From CAVVXX01 sp052389895 (GTDB lineage Bacteria; Pseudomonadota; Alphaproteobacteria; Micropepsales; Micropepsaceae): 31,876 nt of DNA. Position numbers and translations under genes: made by a program. Location: the NCBI GenBank assembly GCA_052389895.1, contig JBQTHM010000009.1:1-31876 (forward strand). Direction: 5' to 3'. Below the pieces are notes generated by a model. It saw nothing but the letters and a program-made list of their open reading frames with translations, ran no database searches and had not been told where the DNA came from. Of the stretch, positions 23,161 through 31,505 are shown piece after piece. Within the stretch, counting starts at the first letter, position 1, and each line of letters opens with the position of its first letter.

Positions 23161-24168
23161 ATGAGCAAACGCGCGATTCTTGCGATGAGCGCGGCCTTTC
23201 TGCTGCTCGCGGGGCCGGCTGCGGCACAGACGCAAGGCTGGTATCTGGGGCTTGGCGCGGGCTGGCACAACGCGGACGACGTGGATTTCAGCACCAGCGG
23301 CTTCGGCAGCGGCACGATCGGCCTCGACGACGGCGCCGCGTTTATCGGCGCGCTGGGCTACAAATGGCCGGGCGGGCTGCGGCTGGAAGTGGAAGGCGGC
23401 TTCGCGAATCCGGATGCCTCGGGCGGCCTGCGCGGCGACATCGATGAAACCACCCTTCTCGCCAATGTGGCCTACGACATCCCGCTTGGGCATTGGGTTA
23501 GCCTGACGCTCGGCGGCGGCGCCGGCATCGCCTGGGTGGATCCCAACATTCGCGTGCCCGGGCCACCCTCCATTCTTCTGGCTTCGGGAAGCGAAACCGC
23601 ATTTGCCTGGCAGGCGATGGCGGGCCTGATCTTCCCCCTCAGCGACCGCTTCGAGTTGCAGGCGGACTACCGCTACCGCTCGATCGAGGGAACCGATCAC
23701 AGCTCGGCTTTCTTCGCGCCTTCCGGCATTTCCTTCGACAATCTGGACAGCCAGTCGGTGATGGTGACTTTGCGCTGGTACTTCCGCGCGCCCGAGGCGC
23801 CGCCGCCTCCGCCGCCGCCACCGCCTGCACCGGCGGTGAAGACGTTCATCGTCTTCTTCGATTTCGACAAGGCGCACCTGAATGCGGAAGCGCAAAGGGT
23901 TGTCGCGGAAGCAGTCGAGACGGCCAAGCGTACCGGCATGGTGCGCGTGCTCGTTACCGGTCACACCGACACGGTCGGCTCGCAATCGTACAACCAGGGG
24001 CTTTCCGAACGGCGCGCCGATTCCGTCAAGTCCGAAATGGTGCGCCTAGGCATGAGCCCGAACGAGATCAGCACGGCCGGCAGGGGCTTCTCCGAACCGC
24101 TGGTGCCCACGGGTCCGGGCGTGCGCGAACCGCAAAACCGGCGCGCAGTCATCGATCTCGGCGGATAA
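23161..24168 (+). CDS. OmpA-like outer-membrane protein 2
   Basis: 335 residues; GAGGTGAGAC stands directly before the ATG. Signal peptide (cleavage after AAA, about residue 22), barrel domain with GWYLGLGAGWHNADDVDFST and VSLTLGGGAGIAWVDP, a Pro/Ala linker and a C-terminal OmpA domain (about 228-335) with TGHTDTVGSQSYNQGLSERR. The C-terminal 110 residues match gene 1 at about 87 percent (14 differences counted), while the barrel is much more diverged. The pair arose by tandem duplication, with selection keeping the peptidoglycan-binding half. A leader with no gene (22951-23160) separates them. Confidence 0.95.
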   Translation: MSKRAILAMSAAFLLLAGPAAAQTQGWYLGLGAGWHNADDVDFSTSGFGSGTIGLDDGAAFIGALGYKWPGGLRLEVEGGFANPDASGGLRGDIDETTLLANVAYDIPLGHWVSLTLGGGAGIAWVDPNIRVPGPPSILLASGSETAFAWQAMAGLIFPLSDRFELQADYRYRSIEGTDHSSAFFAPSGISFDNLDSQSVMVTLRWYFRAPEAPPPPPPPPPAPAVKTFIVFFDFDKAHLNAEAQRVVAEAVETAKRTGMVRVLVTGHTDTVGSQSYNQGLSERRADSVKSEMVRLGMSPNEISTAGRGFSEPLVPTGPGVREPQNRRAVIDLGG

Positions 24169-24184
24169 CAAAGAGGGGGGTAAA

Positions 24185-24218
24185 ACAAAGGGCGGGACCG
24201 CAAGGTCCCGCCCTTGTT
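24185..24218 (+). terminator. Bidirectional terminator between convergent genes
   Basis: AAGGGCGGGACC-GCAA-GGTCCCGCCCTT is a perfect 12-bp stem with a GCAA tetraloop, 17 nt past the ompA-like 2 stop. Short T-rich flanks exist on both sides, so it could stop transcription from the porin gene and from the convergent secreted-protein gene. Confidence 0.8.
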
Positions 24219-24241
24219 ATTCACCGCTCCGAAACTTCCGG

Positions 24242-24814
24242 TTATGGCGTCGCGCTTTCCGCGTTGCCCTGCGCGGGCGCGACTTGCTCGGCAGAGGCGG
24301 CCTTGTTTTCAGCGGGCTTTTGCAGCTTGACCGCCTTCATCGCCTCGATCGCCTCTTTCTTCTCGCATTCGGTGAGGCCAGCCGTGTCATCGGTCTCGTG
24401 CCCCGATACGAACGCGGACAGCGTCGATTTCGCCGGACCGAGAGCCGCGCTGAACGCGGCCTGCGCATTGGCGCAGAATTCCGTGATGTTCTTGATGCTT
24501 TTTATCGAAGAGCCGTTGGCGAGGCGCGTCTTGAAGGCGTGGTAATCCTCAACGCCCTTCTTTCCGCCCAGCCGCACGAAAAGACTTTTCAGCGTCTTGT
24601 CGGAGGCCTGGAGTTCTTTCTGGTAGCCGGTAACGAACGCATTGTAGAGCGTCACCGCGTTACAGGAGAGCGCAGCCACCATCAGTTCCTGCTGCACGGC
24701 CGCGGTCTGCATCGCCGACATTTCGTCAGACTTGGCGCATTTTTCCGCCGCCCATGCGGTGCTTGCCGCCAAACTTGCCGCCGCCAGCGCGGCCACCGCC
24801 AGTTTGCCCCCCAT
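24242..24814 (-). CDS. Secreted hypothetical protein
   Basis: 190 residues from the ATG at 24814, chosen because GGAGGTGAGT stands next to it; the frame stays open to 25003 but that part is not plausible. A clear signal peptide (LAVAALAAASLAASTAWAA, cut near residue 22) precedes a helical domain with four Cys (EKCAK, ALSCNA, EFCANA, TECEKK) that could pair, and an Ala/Glu/Pro-rich C-terminal tail. No known family is recognised; it is likely periplasmic. It is divergent from kynA and convergent with the OmpA-like pair. Confidence 0.7.
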   Translation of the reverse strand: MGGKLAVAALAAASLAASTAWAAEKCAKSDEMSAMQTAAVQQELMVAALSCNAVTLYNAFVTGYQKELQASDKTLKSLFVRLGGKKGVEDYHAFKTRLANGSSIKSIKNITEFCANAQAAFSAALGPAKSTLSAFVSGHETDDTAGLTECEKKEAIEAMKAVKLQKPAENKAASAEQVAPAQGNAESATP

Positions 24815-24926
24815 ACTCACCTCCACGTTTAGCCCTTGCTCCCGCTCGCAATATCTGCCGGAACAATACATCATAGCATGTGGAGATTTGACCCGCGATT
24901 CCATTTTCGCGGTTTGAGGTTCCGAA

Positions 24927-25782
24927 ATGAGCAGCGACGACAAGCGGCCGGGCGCGGTCGACCTTTCGGGCGAGCAGGTGCACTGGGATTTCCGGGAGGC
25001 CATGTCCTATGGCGATTACCTGGCGCTTCCTCAACTTTTGAGCGCACAGAAGCCGCTCTCGAACGAGCACGACGAAGTGCTGTTCATCATCATGCACCAG
25101 ACGTCCGAATTATGGATGAAGCTCTGCCTGCACGAAGTTACCGCCGCTATCCGCCAGATACGCGCCGACGACCTCGGGCCCGCCTTCAAGATGCTGGCTC
25201 GCGTCGGGCGCGTGCAATCCATTCTCATCCAGGGGTGGGAAATCCTTTCCACCATGACGCCCTTCGATTACGTGCGCTTCCGCGACAAGCTGGGCAAAAG
25301 CTCGGGCTTCCAGTCCTACCAGTACCGCATGCTGGAATTCCGCCTTGGCAACAAAAACCGCGAAATGGCGCGCGTATTCGAGCACCGCCCGGACGTTTAT
25401 GCCCAGGTGCGCGCGGCGCTTGATGCGCCATCCATCTATGACGAATCCCTTGCGCTGCTTGCGCGCCGCGCGCTTTCCGGTTCCGCAAGATAAACTCAAG
25501 CGCGATTTTTCCGAGCCCTACCGGGCAGACCCGCGCGTCGTCGACGTCTGGCGCCTCGTCTACAAGGATGTGGAAACGCACTGGGATTTGTACGAGCTGG
25601 CGGAAAAGCTGGTGGACCTCGAGTACCGCTTCCACCTCTGGCGCTTCAGCCACATGAAGACGGTGGAGCGCATCATTGGCGGTAAGCCGGGCACCGGCGG
25701 CACCTCGGGCGTCGTTTATCTTAAGAAAGCGCTCGATCTCGTCTTCTATCCGGAGCTCTGGACCGTCAGGACGGAGATTTAG
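24927..25782 (+). pseudogene. kynA: Tryptophan 2,3-dioxygenase with a +1 frameshift
   Basis: The heme enzyme TDO opens the indole ring of tryptophan to N-formylkynurenine. Frame 1 (24927-25493) gives residues 1-188 with the family motifs VHWDFREAMSYGDYLALPQLL, FIIMHQTSELWMKLCLHEV and GWEILSTMTPFDY (His in the HQTSELW block region). Homology then continues in the next frame: RFPVPQDKLKRDF, then ETHWDLYELAEKLVDLEYRF, LWRFSHMKTVERIIG (heme-ligand His region), PGTGGTSGVVYLKKALDL and PELWTVRTEI to 25782. The shift lies in GCGCGCCGCGCGC (25461-25473), one base too many. Removing it restores about 284 residues, the normal length. It may be an assembly error or a true break; no kynurenine-pathway neighbours are present. 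Confidence 0.9.
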
Positions 25783-25800
25783 GACGGGCCGGGTTCGCAT

Positions 25801-25835
25801 CCCGTGTCCGGCGAAGCAAAGCGGCGCCGGACGGG
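25801..25835 (+). terminator. Hairpin downstream of kynA
   Basis: CCCGTGTCCGGCG and CGCCGGACGGG form an 11-bp GC-rich stem with a 2-nt bulge and an 11-nt loop, 18 nt after the kynA stop. A T-tract is missing. Confidence 0.4.
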
Positions 25836-25975
25836 AGGGGGCTGAAAACAGGCCGCTTCCTTATTAAGCGCACGCGATGCGCTTGCGCTCGGCCGCCGCC
25901 CTCCCTATCTGAAACCCGGGTAACGGGCTGGCGCTCTTAGAGGGGGTCGCATACCGGCATGAGGGCGGATACGCC

Positions 25976-26902
25976 ATGACGGCGGCGCAGACCATGGCCG
26001 CTCACCGCCTGACGCACCTCAAGCGGCTGGAAGCGGAAAGCATCCACATCATGCGGGAGGTGGCGGCGGAATTCGCCAACCCCGTGATGCTCTATTCCAT
26101 CGGCAAGGATTCGTCGGTGATGCTGCACCTGGCAATGAAGGCGTTTCATCCCGCCAAGCCGCCCTTCCCCCTGATGCATGTCGACACCACCTGGAAATTC
26201 CGCGAAATGATATCGTTTCGCGACGAAACGGCGGAACGCCTCGGTCTCAGGCTGATCGTGCACATCAATCAGGACGGCATCCGCCGCGGCATCAATCCCA
26301 TAACGTCCGGCTCCAATCTGCACACACAGGTCATGAAAACGGATGCGCTGAAACAGGCGCTCGACAAATACGGCTTCGATGCGGCATTCGGCGGCGCACG
26401 GCGCGACGAGGAAAAAAGCCGCGCCAAGGAGCGCATCTTTTCCTTCCGCTCGGAGAACCACATCTGGGATCCCAAGAACCAGCGGCCCGAGCTTTGGCAC
26501 GCCTACAATGCGCGCATCCGCAAGGGCGAAACGATCCGCGTGTTTCCGCTCTCCAACTGGACCGAGCTCGACGTCTGGCAATACATCATGGCGGAGAATA
26601 TCCCTATCGTGCCGCTCTACTTCGCCAAGATGCGGCCCGTGGTTCAGCGCGACGGCGCGCTTATCATGGTGGATGACGAGCGGCTCAAGCTGAAGTCGGG
26701 CGAAATGCCCCAGATGAAGCTGGTGCGCTTCCGCACGCTGGGCTGCTACCCGCTCACCGGCGCCATCGAATCCCCGGCTGCCACTGTGGAAGACATCGTG
26801 CGGGAGATGCTGACCGCCACCACCTCCGAACGTCAGGGGCGCGTAATCGACCATGACGAAAACGCATCCATGGAAAAGAAAAAGCGCGAGGGCTACTTCT
26901 GA
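25976..26902 (+). CDS. cysD: CysD, sulfate adenylyltransferase small subunit
   Basis: 308 residues, normal for CysD; GAGGGCGG precedes the ATG. The PP-loop ATP pyrophosphatase motif is SIGKDSSVML (41-50), followed by PLMHVDTTWKFREMISFRD, AAFGGARRDEEKSRAKERIF and the C-terminal TLGCYPLTGAIESPA and RQGRVIDHDENASMEKKK blocks. It makes adenosine 5'-phosphosulfate from ATP and sulfate, driven by GTP hydrolysis of its CysN partner. It overlaps cysNC by 1 nt (TGATG), so the subunits are co-translated. Confidence 0.97.
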   Translation: MTAAQTMAAHRLTHLKRLEAESIHIMREVAAEFANPVMLYSIGKDSSVMLHLAMKAFHPAKPPFPLMHVDTTWKFREMISFRDETAERLGLRLIVHINQDGIRRGINPITSGSNLHTQVMKTDALKQALDKYGFDAAFGGARRDEEKSRAKERIFSFRSENHIWDPKNQRPELWHAYNARIRKGETIRVFPLSNWTELDVWQYIMAENIPIVPLYFAKMRPVVQRDGALIMVDDERLKLKSGEMPQMKLVRFRTLGCYPLTGAIESPAATVEDIVREMLTATTSERQGRVIDHDENASMEKKKREGYF

Positions 26903-28794
26903 TGAAGCCCGTGCCGTATCACGACCTTCGCGCCTATCTGGCCGCCCAGGAAGAAAAGTCGCTGCTGCGTTTTCTCACCTGCGGCAGCGTGGACGACGGC
27001 AAGTCCACGCTGATCGGCCGCCTGCTCTATGATTCCAAGCTGATCTTCGAGGACCACCTGGCGGCGCTCGCCAAGGACTCGAAGAAGCACGGCACCACGG
27101 GCGACGACATCGATCTGGCGCTGCTGGTGGACGGGCTCGAGGCGGAACGTCAACAGGGCATCACCATCGACGTCGCCTACCGCTTCTTCTCTACCGAAAA
27201 GCGCAAATTCATCGTCGCCGACACGCCCGGCCACGAGCAATACACGCGCAACATGGCCACGGGCGCGTCGAATTCCGAGCTTGCCGTCATCCTCGTGGAC
27301 GCGCGCAAGGGCGTGCTCACGCAGACGCGCCGGCACGCCTATATCGTTTCGCTTATGGGCATCAGGCACATCGTGCTGGCGGTGAACAAGATCGACCTGA
27401 CCGGGTTCTCGCAAAGCACCTTCGACCACATCGCCAACGAGTTTCGCGACTTCGCGCAGAAACTGGGCTTTACCGGTCTCGTCGCCATTCCCATTTCCGC
27501 CCGCTACGGCGACAACGTGATTGCGCCTTCCGCGCGCACGCCCTGGTACAAGGGCCCTTCGCTGCTCGACCATCTGGAAACGGTCGATGTCGAAAGCGAA
27601 CTGGCCGGCAAGCCGTTGCGCATGCCGGTGCAGTGGGTGAACCGGCCCAATCTCGATTTCCGCGGCTTCGCCGGAACCATCGTCAGCGGGCGCGTGCGGC
27701 CGGGCGATTCTGTTGTTGTCGCCAAATCGGGGCGCCTATCGAAGGTCAAGCGCATCGTCACCCGCGAAGGTGACCTCAACGAGGCCTTCGCCGGCCAGGC
27801 CGTCACCCTCGTGCTTGCGGACGAAATCGACGTTTCGCGCGGCGACGTGCTGGCCGCGCCCGGCGCCCGCCCGGAAGTATCGGACCAGTTCGCCGCCCAC
27901 CTGCTGTGGATGAGCGAGGACGAGCTGCTGCCGCACCGCCAGTACGTCATCAAGATCGGCACGCAATCGGTGCCCGCGGAAGTCACGCTGCTCAAGCACA
28001 AGGTGGACGTAAATACGCTCGAGCATCTGGCCTCGCGCACGCTGCATCTGAACGAGGTCGGCTACTGCAACATTTCTACCTCCCATCCGATCGCCTTCGA
28101 TCCCTACGGCGAAAACCGCGACATGGGCGGTTTCGTGGTGATCGACCGCTTCACCAACGCCACCATTGGCGCGGGCATGATCGAATTCGGCCTCAGGCGC
28201 GCCACGAACGTCCATTGGCAGGCGATGGATGTGGGCGCGGAGGCGCGCGAGCGGCTAATGGGCCACGGCCCTTGCGTATTGTGGTTCACGGGGCTTTCCG
28301 GTTCGGGCAAGTCGACCATCGCGAACCTCGTGGAAAAGCGGCTGTTCGCGCATGGCTGCCACACCTACACGCTCGACGGCGACAATATCCGGCACGGCCT
28401 CAATCGCGACCTCGGCTTCACCGATGTAGACCGCGTGGAAAACATTCGCCGCGTCGCGGAAGCCGCCCGGCTGTTCGCCGATGCCGGATTGATCGTGCTG
28501 GTCTCCTTCATCTCGCCCTTCCGCTCGGAGCGCCGCCTTGCGCGCGAACTGATGAAGCAGGGCGAATTCATAGAAGTCTTCGTGGATACGCCGCTTGAAC
28601 TTTGCATGCAGCGCGACCCCAAGGGCCTCTACAAGCGCGCGGTGGCGGGCGAGATCAAGAACTTCACCGGCATTGACAGCCCCTATGAACGCCCCGAAAC
28701 CGCCGAATTGACGCTCGAGACTGCCGACCGCTCGCCCGAAGAGCTGGCCGAGCAGGTCGTCGGCTATTTGAGAACGCACCGACGCGTGCGATAG
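26902..28794 (+). CDS. cysNC: CysN-CysC fusion, sulfate adenylyltransferase GTPase subunit and APS kinase
   Basis: 630 residues. The N-terminal part (about 1-440) is an EF-Tu-like GTPase with GSVDDGKST (28-36), DTPGHEQ (107-113) and NKID (162-165), then beta-barrel domains. The C-terminal part (about 450-630) is an APS kinase with P-loop GLSGSGKST (464-472), LDGDNIRHGLNRDLGF and FVDTPLELCMQRDPKGLYKR. It therefore activates sulfate to APS together with CysD and phosphorylates APS to PAPS. All key motifs are intact in both halves. It is followed 38 nt later by asd. Confidence 0.97.
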   Translation: MKPVPYHDLRAYLAAQEEKSLLRFLTCGSVDDGKSTLIGRLLYDSKLIFEDHLAALAKDSKKHGTTGDDIDLALLVDGLEAERQQGITIDVAYRFFSTEKRKFIVADTPGHEQYTRNMATGASNSELAVILVDARKGVLTQTRRHAYIVSLMGIRHIVLAVNKIDLTGFSQSTFDHIANEFRDFAQKLGFTGLVAIPISARYGDNVIAPSARTPWYKGPSLLDHLETVDVESELAGKPLRMPVQWVNRPNLDFRGFAGTIVSGRVRPGDSVVVAKSGRLSKVKRIVTREGDLNEAFAGQAVTLVLADEIDVSRGDVLAAPGARPEVSDQFAAHLLWMSEDELLPHRQYVIKIGTQSVPAEVTLLKHKVDVNTLEHLASRTLHLNEVGYCNISTSHPIAFDPYGENRDMGGFVVIDRFTNATIGAGMIEFGLRRATNVHWQAMDVGAEARERLMGHGPCVLWFTGLSGSGKSTIANLVEKRLFAHGCHTYTLDGDNIRHGLNRDLGFTDVDRVENIRRVAEAARLFADAGLIVLVSFISPFRSERRLARELMKQGEFIEVFVDTPLELCMQRDPKGLYKRAVAGEIKNFTGIDSPYERPETAELTLETADRSPEELAEQVVGYLRTHRRVR

Positions 28795-28832
28795 AGCCTT
28801 GCCGCGGGCGGCGCGGCGCTGGAGTAAGCGGA

Positions 28833-29855
28833 ATGTTCAAAGTCGCCGTTGTGGGCGCCACCGGCAATGTCGGCCGCGAGATGCTTTCGATTCTCGCCGA
28901 GCGCCAATTCCCGGCAAGCGAGGTTGTAGCGCTGGCCTCCACGCGTTCGGTGGGCGTCGACATCTCCTTCGGAGACCGCCTGCTCAAGGTGAAGGCGCTG
29001 GATTATTACGATTTCTCGGACACCGACGTTTGCCTGATGTCCGCGGGGTCGGCAGTCTCGAAGGAGTGGGCGCCTAGAATCGCGGCGCAGGGCTGCATTG
29101 TGATCGACAATTCCTCCCAATGGCGCATGGACCGCGAGGTGCCGCTTGTGGTGCCCGAGGTCAACGCCCAGGCACTGGAAGACGGCATCAAGAAAAACAT
29201 CATCGCCAATCCCAACTGCTCCACCGCGCAGCTCGTGGTGGCGCTGAAGCCCCTGCACGACGAAGCCCAGATCAAACGTATTGTCGTAGCCACCTATCAG
29301 TCGGTGTCGGGCGCCGGCCGCGAGCCGATGGACGAGCTTTTCCGCCAGACGCGTGCCGTGTTCGTCGCCGATCCCATCGAGCACAAGCTCTTCACCAAGC
29401 AGATCGCCTTCAACGTCATCCCGCACATCCAGGAATTCCTGGATTCCGGCTATACCAAGGAAGAATGGAAGATGATGGTCGAGACGCAGAAGATTCTCGA
29501 CCCCGACATCCAGGTGACGGCCACCTGCGTGCGTGTGCCCGTCTTCATCAGCCATTCGGAAGCCGTGGCCGTAGAGTTCGAGAGGCCGATAACGGCCGAG
29601 CGCGCCCGCTCGATCCTGCGCGAAGCGCCAGGGGTTCTCGTTGTCGACAAGCGCGAAGACGGCGGCTATGTGACGCCCGTGGAAGCCGCGGGCGAGGACG
29701 CCACCTTTGTCAGCCGCATCCGCAAGGATCCCACGGTGGAACACGGCCTTTGCATGTGGATCGTGTCCGATAATCTGCGCAAAGGCGCGGCGCTGAACGC
29801 GGTGCAGATCGCGGAATGCCTGATTAACCGGAAATTGCTGCGCCGCGCAGCTTAG
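28833..29855 (+). CDS. asd: Aspartate-semialdehyde dehydrogenase
   Basis: 340 residues, normal length; GGAG lies about 8 nt upstream of the ATG. NADP-binding GATGNVG (8-14), the SAGSAVSKEW and IDNSSQWRMD regions, catalytic Cys129 in NPNCSTAQ, SVSGAGR (157-163) and a C-terminal RVPVFISHSEAVAVEFE with the catalytic His are present. It reduces aspartyl phosphate to the semialdehyde, the branch to lysine/diaminopimelate, threonine and methionine. It lies behind cysNC in the same direction, so sulfur activation and the methionine/threonine precursor may be co-transcribed. Convergent with the next gene, 3 nt between stops. Confidence 0.97.
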   Translation: MFKVAVVGATGNVGREMLSILAERQFPASEVVALASTRSVGVDISFGDRLLKVKALDYYDFSDTDVCLMSAGSAVSKEWAPRIAAQGCIVIDNSSQWRMDREVPLVVPEVNAQALEDGIKKNIIANPNCSTAQLVVALKPLHDEAQIKRIVVATYQSVSGAGREPMDELFRQTRAVFVADPIEHKLFTKQIAFNVIPHIQEFLDSGYTKEEWKMMVETQKILDPDIQVTATCVRVPVFISHSEAVAVEFERPITAERARSILREAPGVLVVDKREDGGYVTPVEAAGEDATFVSRIRKDPTVEHGLCMWIVSDNLRKGAALNAVQIAECLINRKLLRRAA

Positions 29856-29858
29856 AGT

Positions 29859-30794
29859 CTAACGCCCCGACAGATACCAAAGCACGGGCTTCGGCGCGAT
29901 CGCGCTTTTGCTCTTTACGGCGGCCGCAGGTTTCACGCCGGCAGCCGCTTTCGGCGCCGGCGCGGCAGTTGCAACCGCGACCGGAGCAGCGGCAACGGCA
30001 GGCGCGGGCGCCGCGGCCGTAACTGGCGCCGCGGCCGTAACTGGCGCAGCGGCCGGAGCGGGCGCAGGCGCCACAACGGGAGCGACAGGCGCAAGCGCGG
30101 GTTCGGGCGCAGCCGCCGTCACGGACGTTTCAACCGGTGCCGTTTCTTGTGCGACGTCGGTCTCTGTCGGCGAATCGGGAATGGGATCCATCATGTACAC
30201 GTAGCGCGAAACGATGCGTGGTGTGCCGTCGCGATCGGTGTCGCGATAGGTGAGCAGGACGATATTGGACGGCGCATTGGCGGCGCCCGCGCTTTCGGGC
30301 GGCGCAAGCGGGCTTGCCTGCACGTCCTCGCTTCCCGAATTGAAGAAGTTGAGACCATCCAGGAAGCTGAGCCGCAGCAATTGGAGCGACGTGGCACCTG
30401 CTTCCTTCACTTGTTCGGGCGTCTCGAGCTCGCCGTTCAGCTCTTCGCCGCGCGCCTCGGCATAGCGCTGGAGCGCCTTGTCGCCGGGCTCGCCTTCGTG
30501 CTCGTCGCGGTCGAAGAAGGCGAAGACACCTTTGAAATCGTCCCTGGTGGCCAGCGAACCGCGCGGCTCGCAAATCTCCCGGTCGGAGCGCAGCAGCCCT
30601 TCCGTGATGCTGCAATCCTTGCCGGTGACGAGCGAAAGCAGGTGATCGGACAGCCCCTTGCCCGTCGTCACCGTGCTGGCCACGCCGGCGATCGTGCTAA
30701 GATGGCTCAATGTGATACTGCCGATGATGGGCGTCGCGCAGCCGCCCAAAACCAGAGCCGCTACGGAAATCATCGCGAGAGTACGAACTCTCAT
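29859..30794 (-). CDS. Putative lipoprotein with Ala/Pro-rich tail
   Basis: 311 residues from the ATG at 30794. A lipoprotein signal with lipobox LGGC (Cys19) is followed by a folded domain of about 175 residues (SHLSTIAGVASTVTTGKGLS, a conserved-looking SLVTGKDCSITEGLLRSDRE and ICEPRG) that resembles uncharacterised alphaproteobacterial envelope proteins. The last about 110 residues are almost only Ala, Pro and Val with a tandem 18-bp repeat (30008-30043) coding APVTAA twice, then a basic KSKSAIAPKPVLWYLSGR end. The tail may span the periplasm or bind peptidoglycan; the function is unknown. Confidence 0.75.
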   Translation of the reverse strand: MRVRTLAMISVAALVLGGCATPIIGSITLSHLSTIAGVASTVTTGKGLSDHLLSLVTGKDCSITEGLLRSDREICEPRGSLATRDDFKGVFAFFDRDEHEGEPGDKALQRYAEARGEELNGELETPEQVKEAGATSLQLLRLSFLDGLNFFNSGSEDVQASPLAPPESAGAANAPSNIVLLTYRDTDRDGTPRIVSRYVYMMDPIPDSPTETDVAQETAPVETSVTAAAPEPALAPVAPVVAPAPAPAAAPVTAAAPVTAAAPAPAVAAAPVAVATAAPAPKAAAGVKPAAAVKSKSAIAPKPVLWYLSGR

Positions 30795-31064
30795 TACGCG
30801 CCCCTTACTCGAAGTCCTCACGGACTTCGCACCCCGGTACTTTTCGATCCTTCTGGGGTGCCCCAGCAGAACTTTCCGTCTTGCCCCGCGAAGAGTCAAA
30901 GGTCACGGTTACCGATTGGTAAAGGATTTGCTTGGTTGATCGATAAATTGCGCATGCAATAACCAAGCCGCGTTGCAGCGCTGCATCGGCGGATGCCGCT
31001 ATGATGGTAATGCCGGAAAGGGCGCTGCACAACCTCTCGTATGCGGACAAGGCCGTGCAACTAG
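30795..31064. other. Divergent intergenic region
   Basis: 270 nt between the lipoprotein gene and the next plus-strand gene. It should hold both promoters. No confident -35/-10 pair, riboswitch or small RNA was found. Confidence 0.3.
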
Positions 31065-31505
31065 ATGATGCGTGACCTCATTCTCCTTGCCCTGGTCTTC
31101 GCCGCGGCGGTGACGCTCTACCGTTTCCGGGCGCGCATTTTTCTTGCTCTGCGCCGCTTCGATGCCCGCAACGCCAGCCGCCGTTACGAAGAGCTGCGCG
31201 ACCGCCGCGACCGCTTCGCCCATTACAAGCATACGGTGCGCATGGCCGAAGAAGAGGTCGAGGAGGTGACCTTGGTCACCGTTCCGGACGAGCGCACGGG
31301 GCTGCCGGTCAAGCGTTACCTATTTCTGGGCGAGCAGTTTGCCTCGCGCCACGATGCCGAAATGGCGCGGCGCGCGGCAGTAATGGCAAAGGCGCGGGAC
31401 TTCTATCTCGATCTCGACAATCTGTATCTCGGTCGCCAGCCCGCGCGGCGCGCACCCGAATCCACCCTGCCCAAGCCCACGCACCACAGCGAAACGCGCC
31501 ACTGA
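31065..31505 (+). CDS. Small membrane-anchored hypothetical protein
   Basis: 146 residues (ATG at 31065 or 31068). One N-terminal membrane segment (about 5-20, LILLALVFAAAVTLY) is followed by a basic, charged helix (FRARIFLALRRFDARNASRR), a short beta-like region (EEVTLVTVPDERTGLPVKRY), a second charged helix (SRHDAEMARRAAVMAKARDF) and a Pro/His-rich tail. No family is recognised. The cytoplasmic, arginine-rich part suggests binding of nucleic acid or acidic partners. Confidence 0.6.
   Translation: MMRDLILLALVFAAAVTLYRFRARIFLALRRFDARNASRRYEELRDRRDRFAHYKHTVRMAEEEVEEVTLVTVPDERTGLPVKRYLFLGEQFASRHDAEMARRAAVMAKARDFYLDLDNLYLGRQPARRAPESTLPKPTHHSETRH

Noticed and set aside
25783..25975. Riboswitch upstream of cysD
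   Set aside because: I compared it with SAM-II and similar sulfur-related leaders and saw no conserved core; only a terminator-like hairpin from kynA is supported.
30008..30043. Tandem 18-bp repeat
   Set aside because: It is a coding repeat of the Ala/Pro-rich lipoprotein tail, not a separate repeat element or CRISPR.
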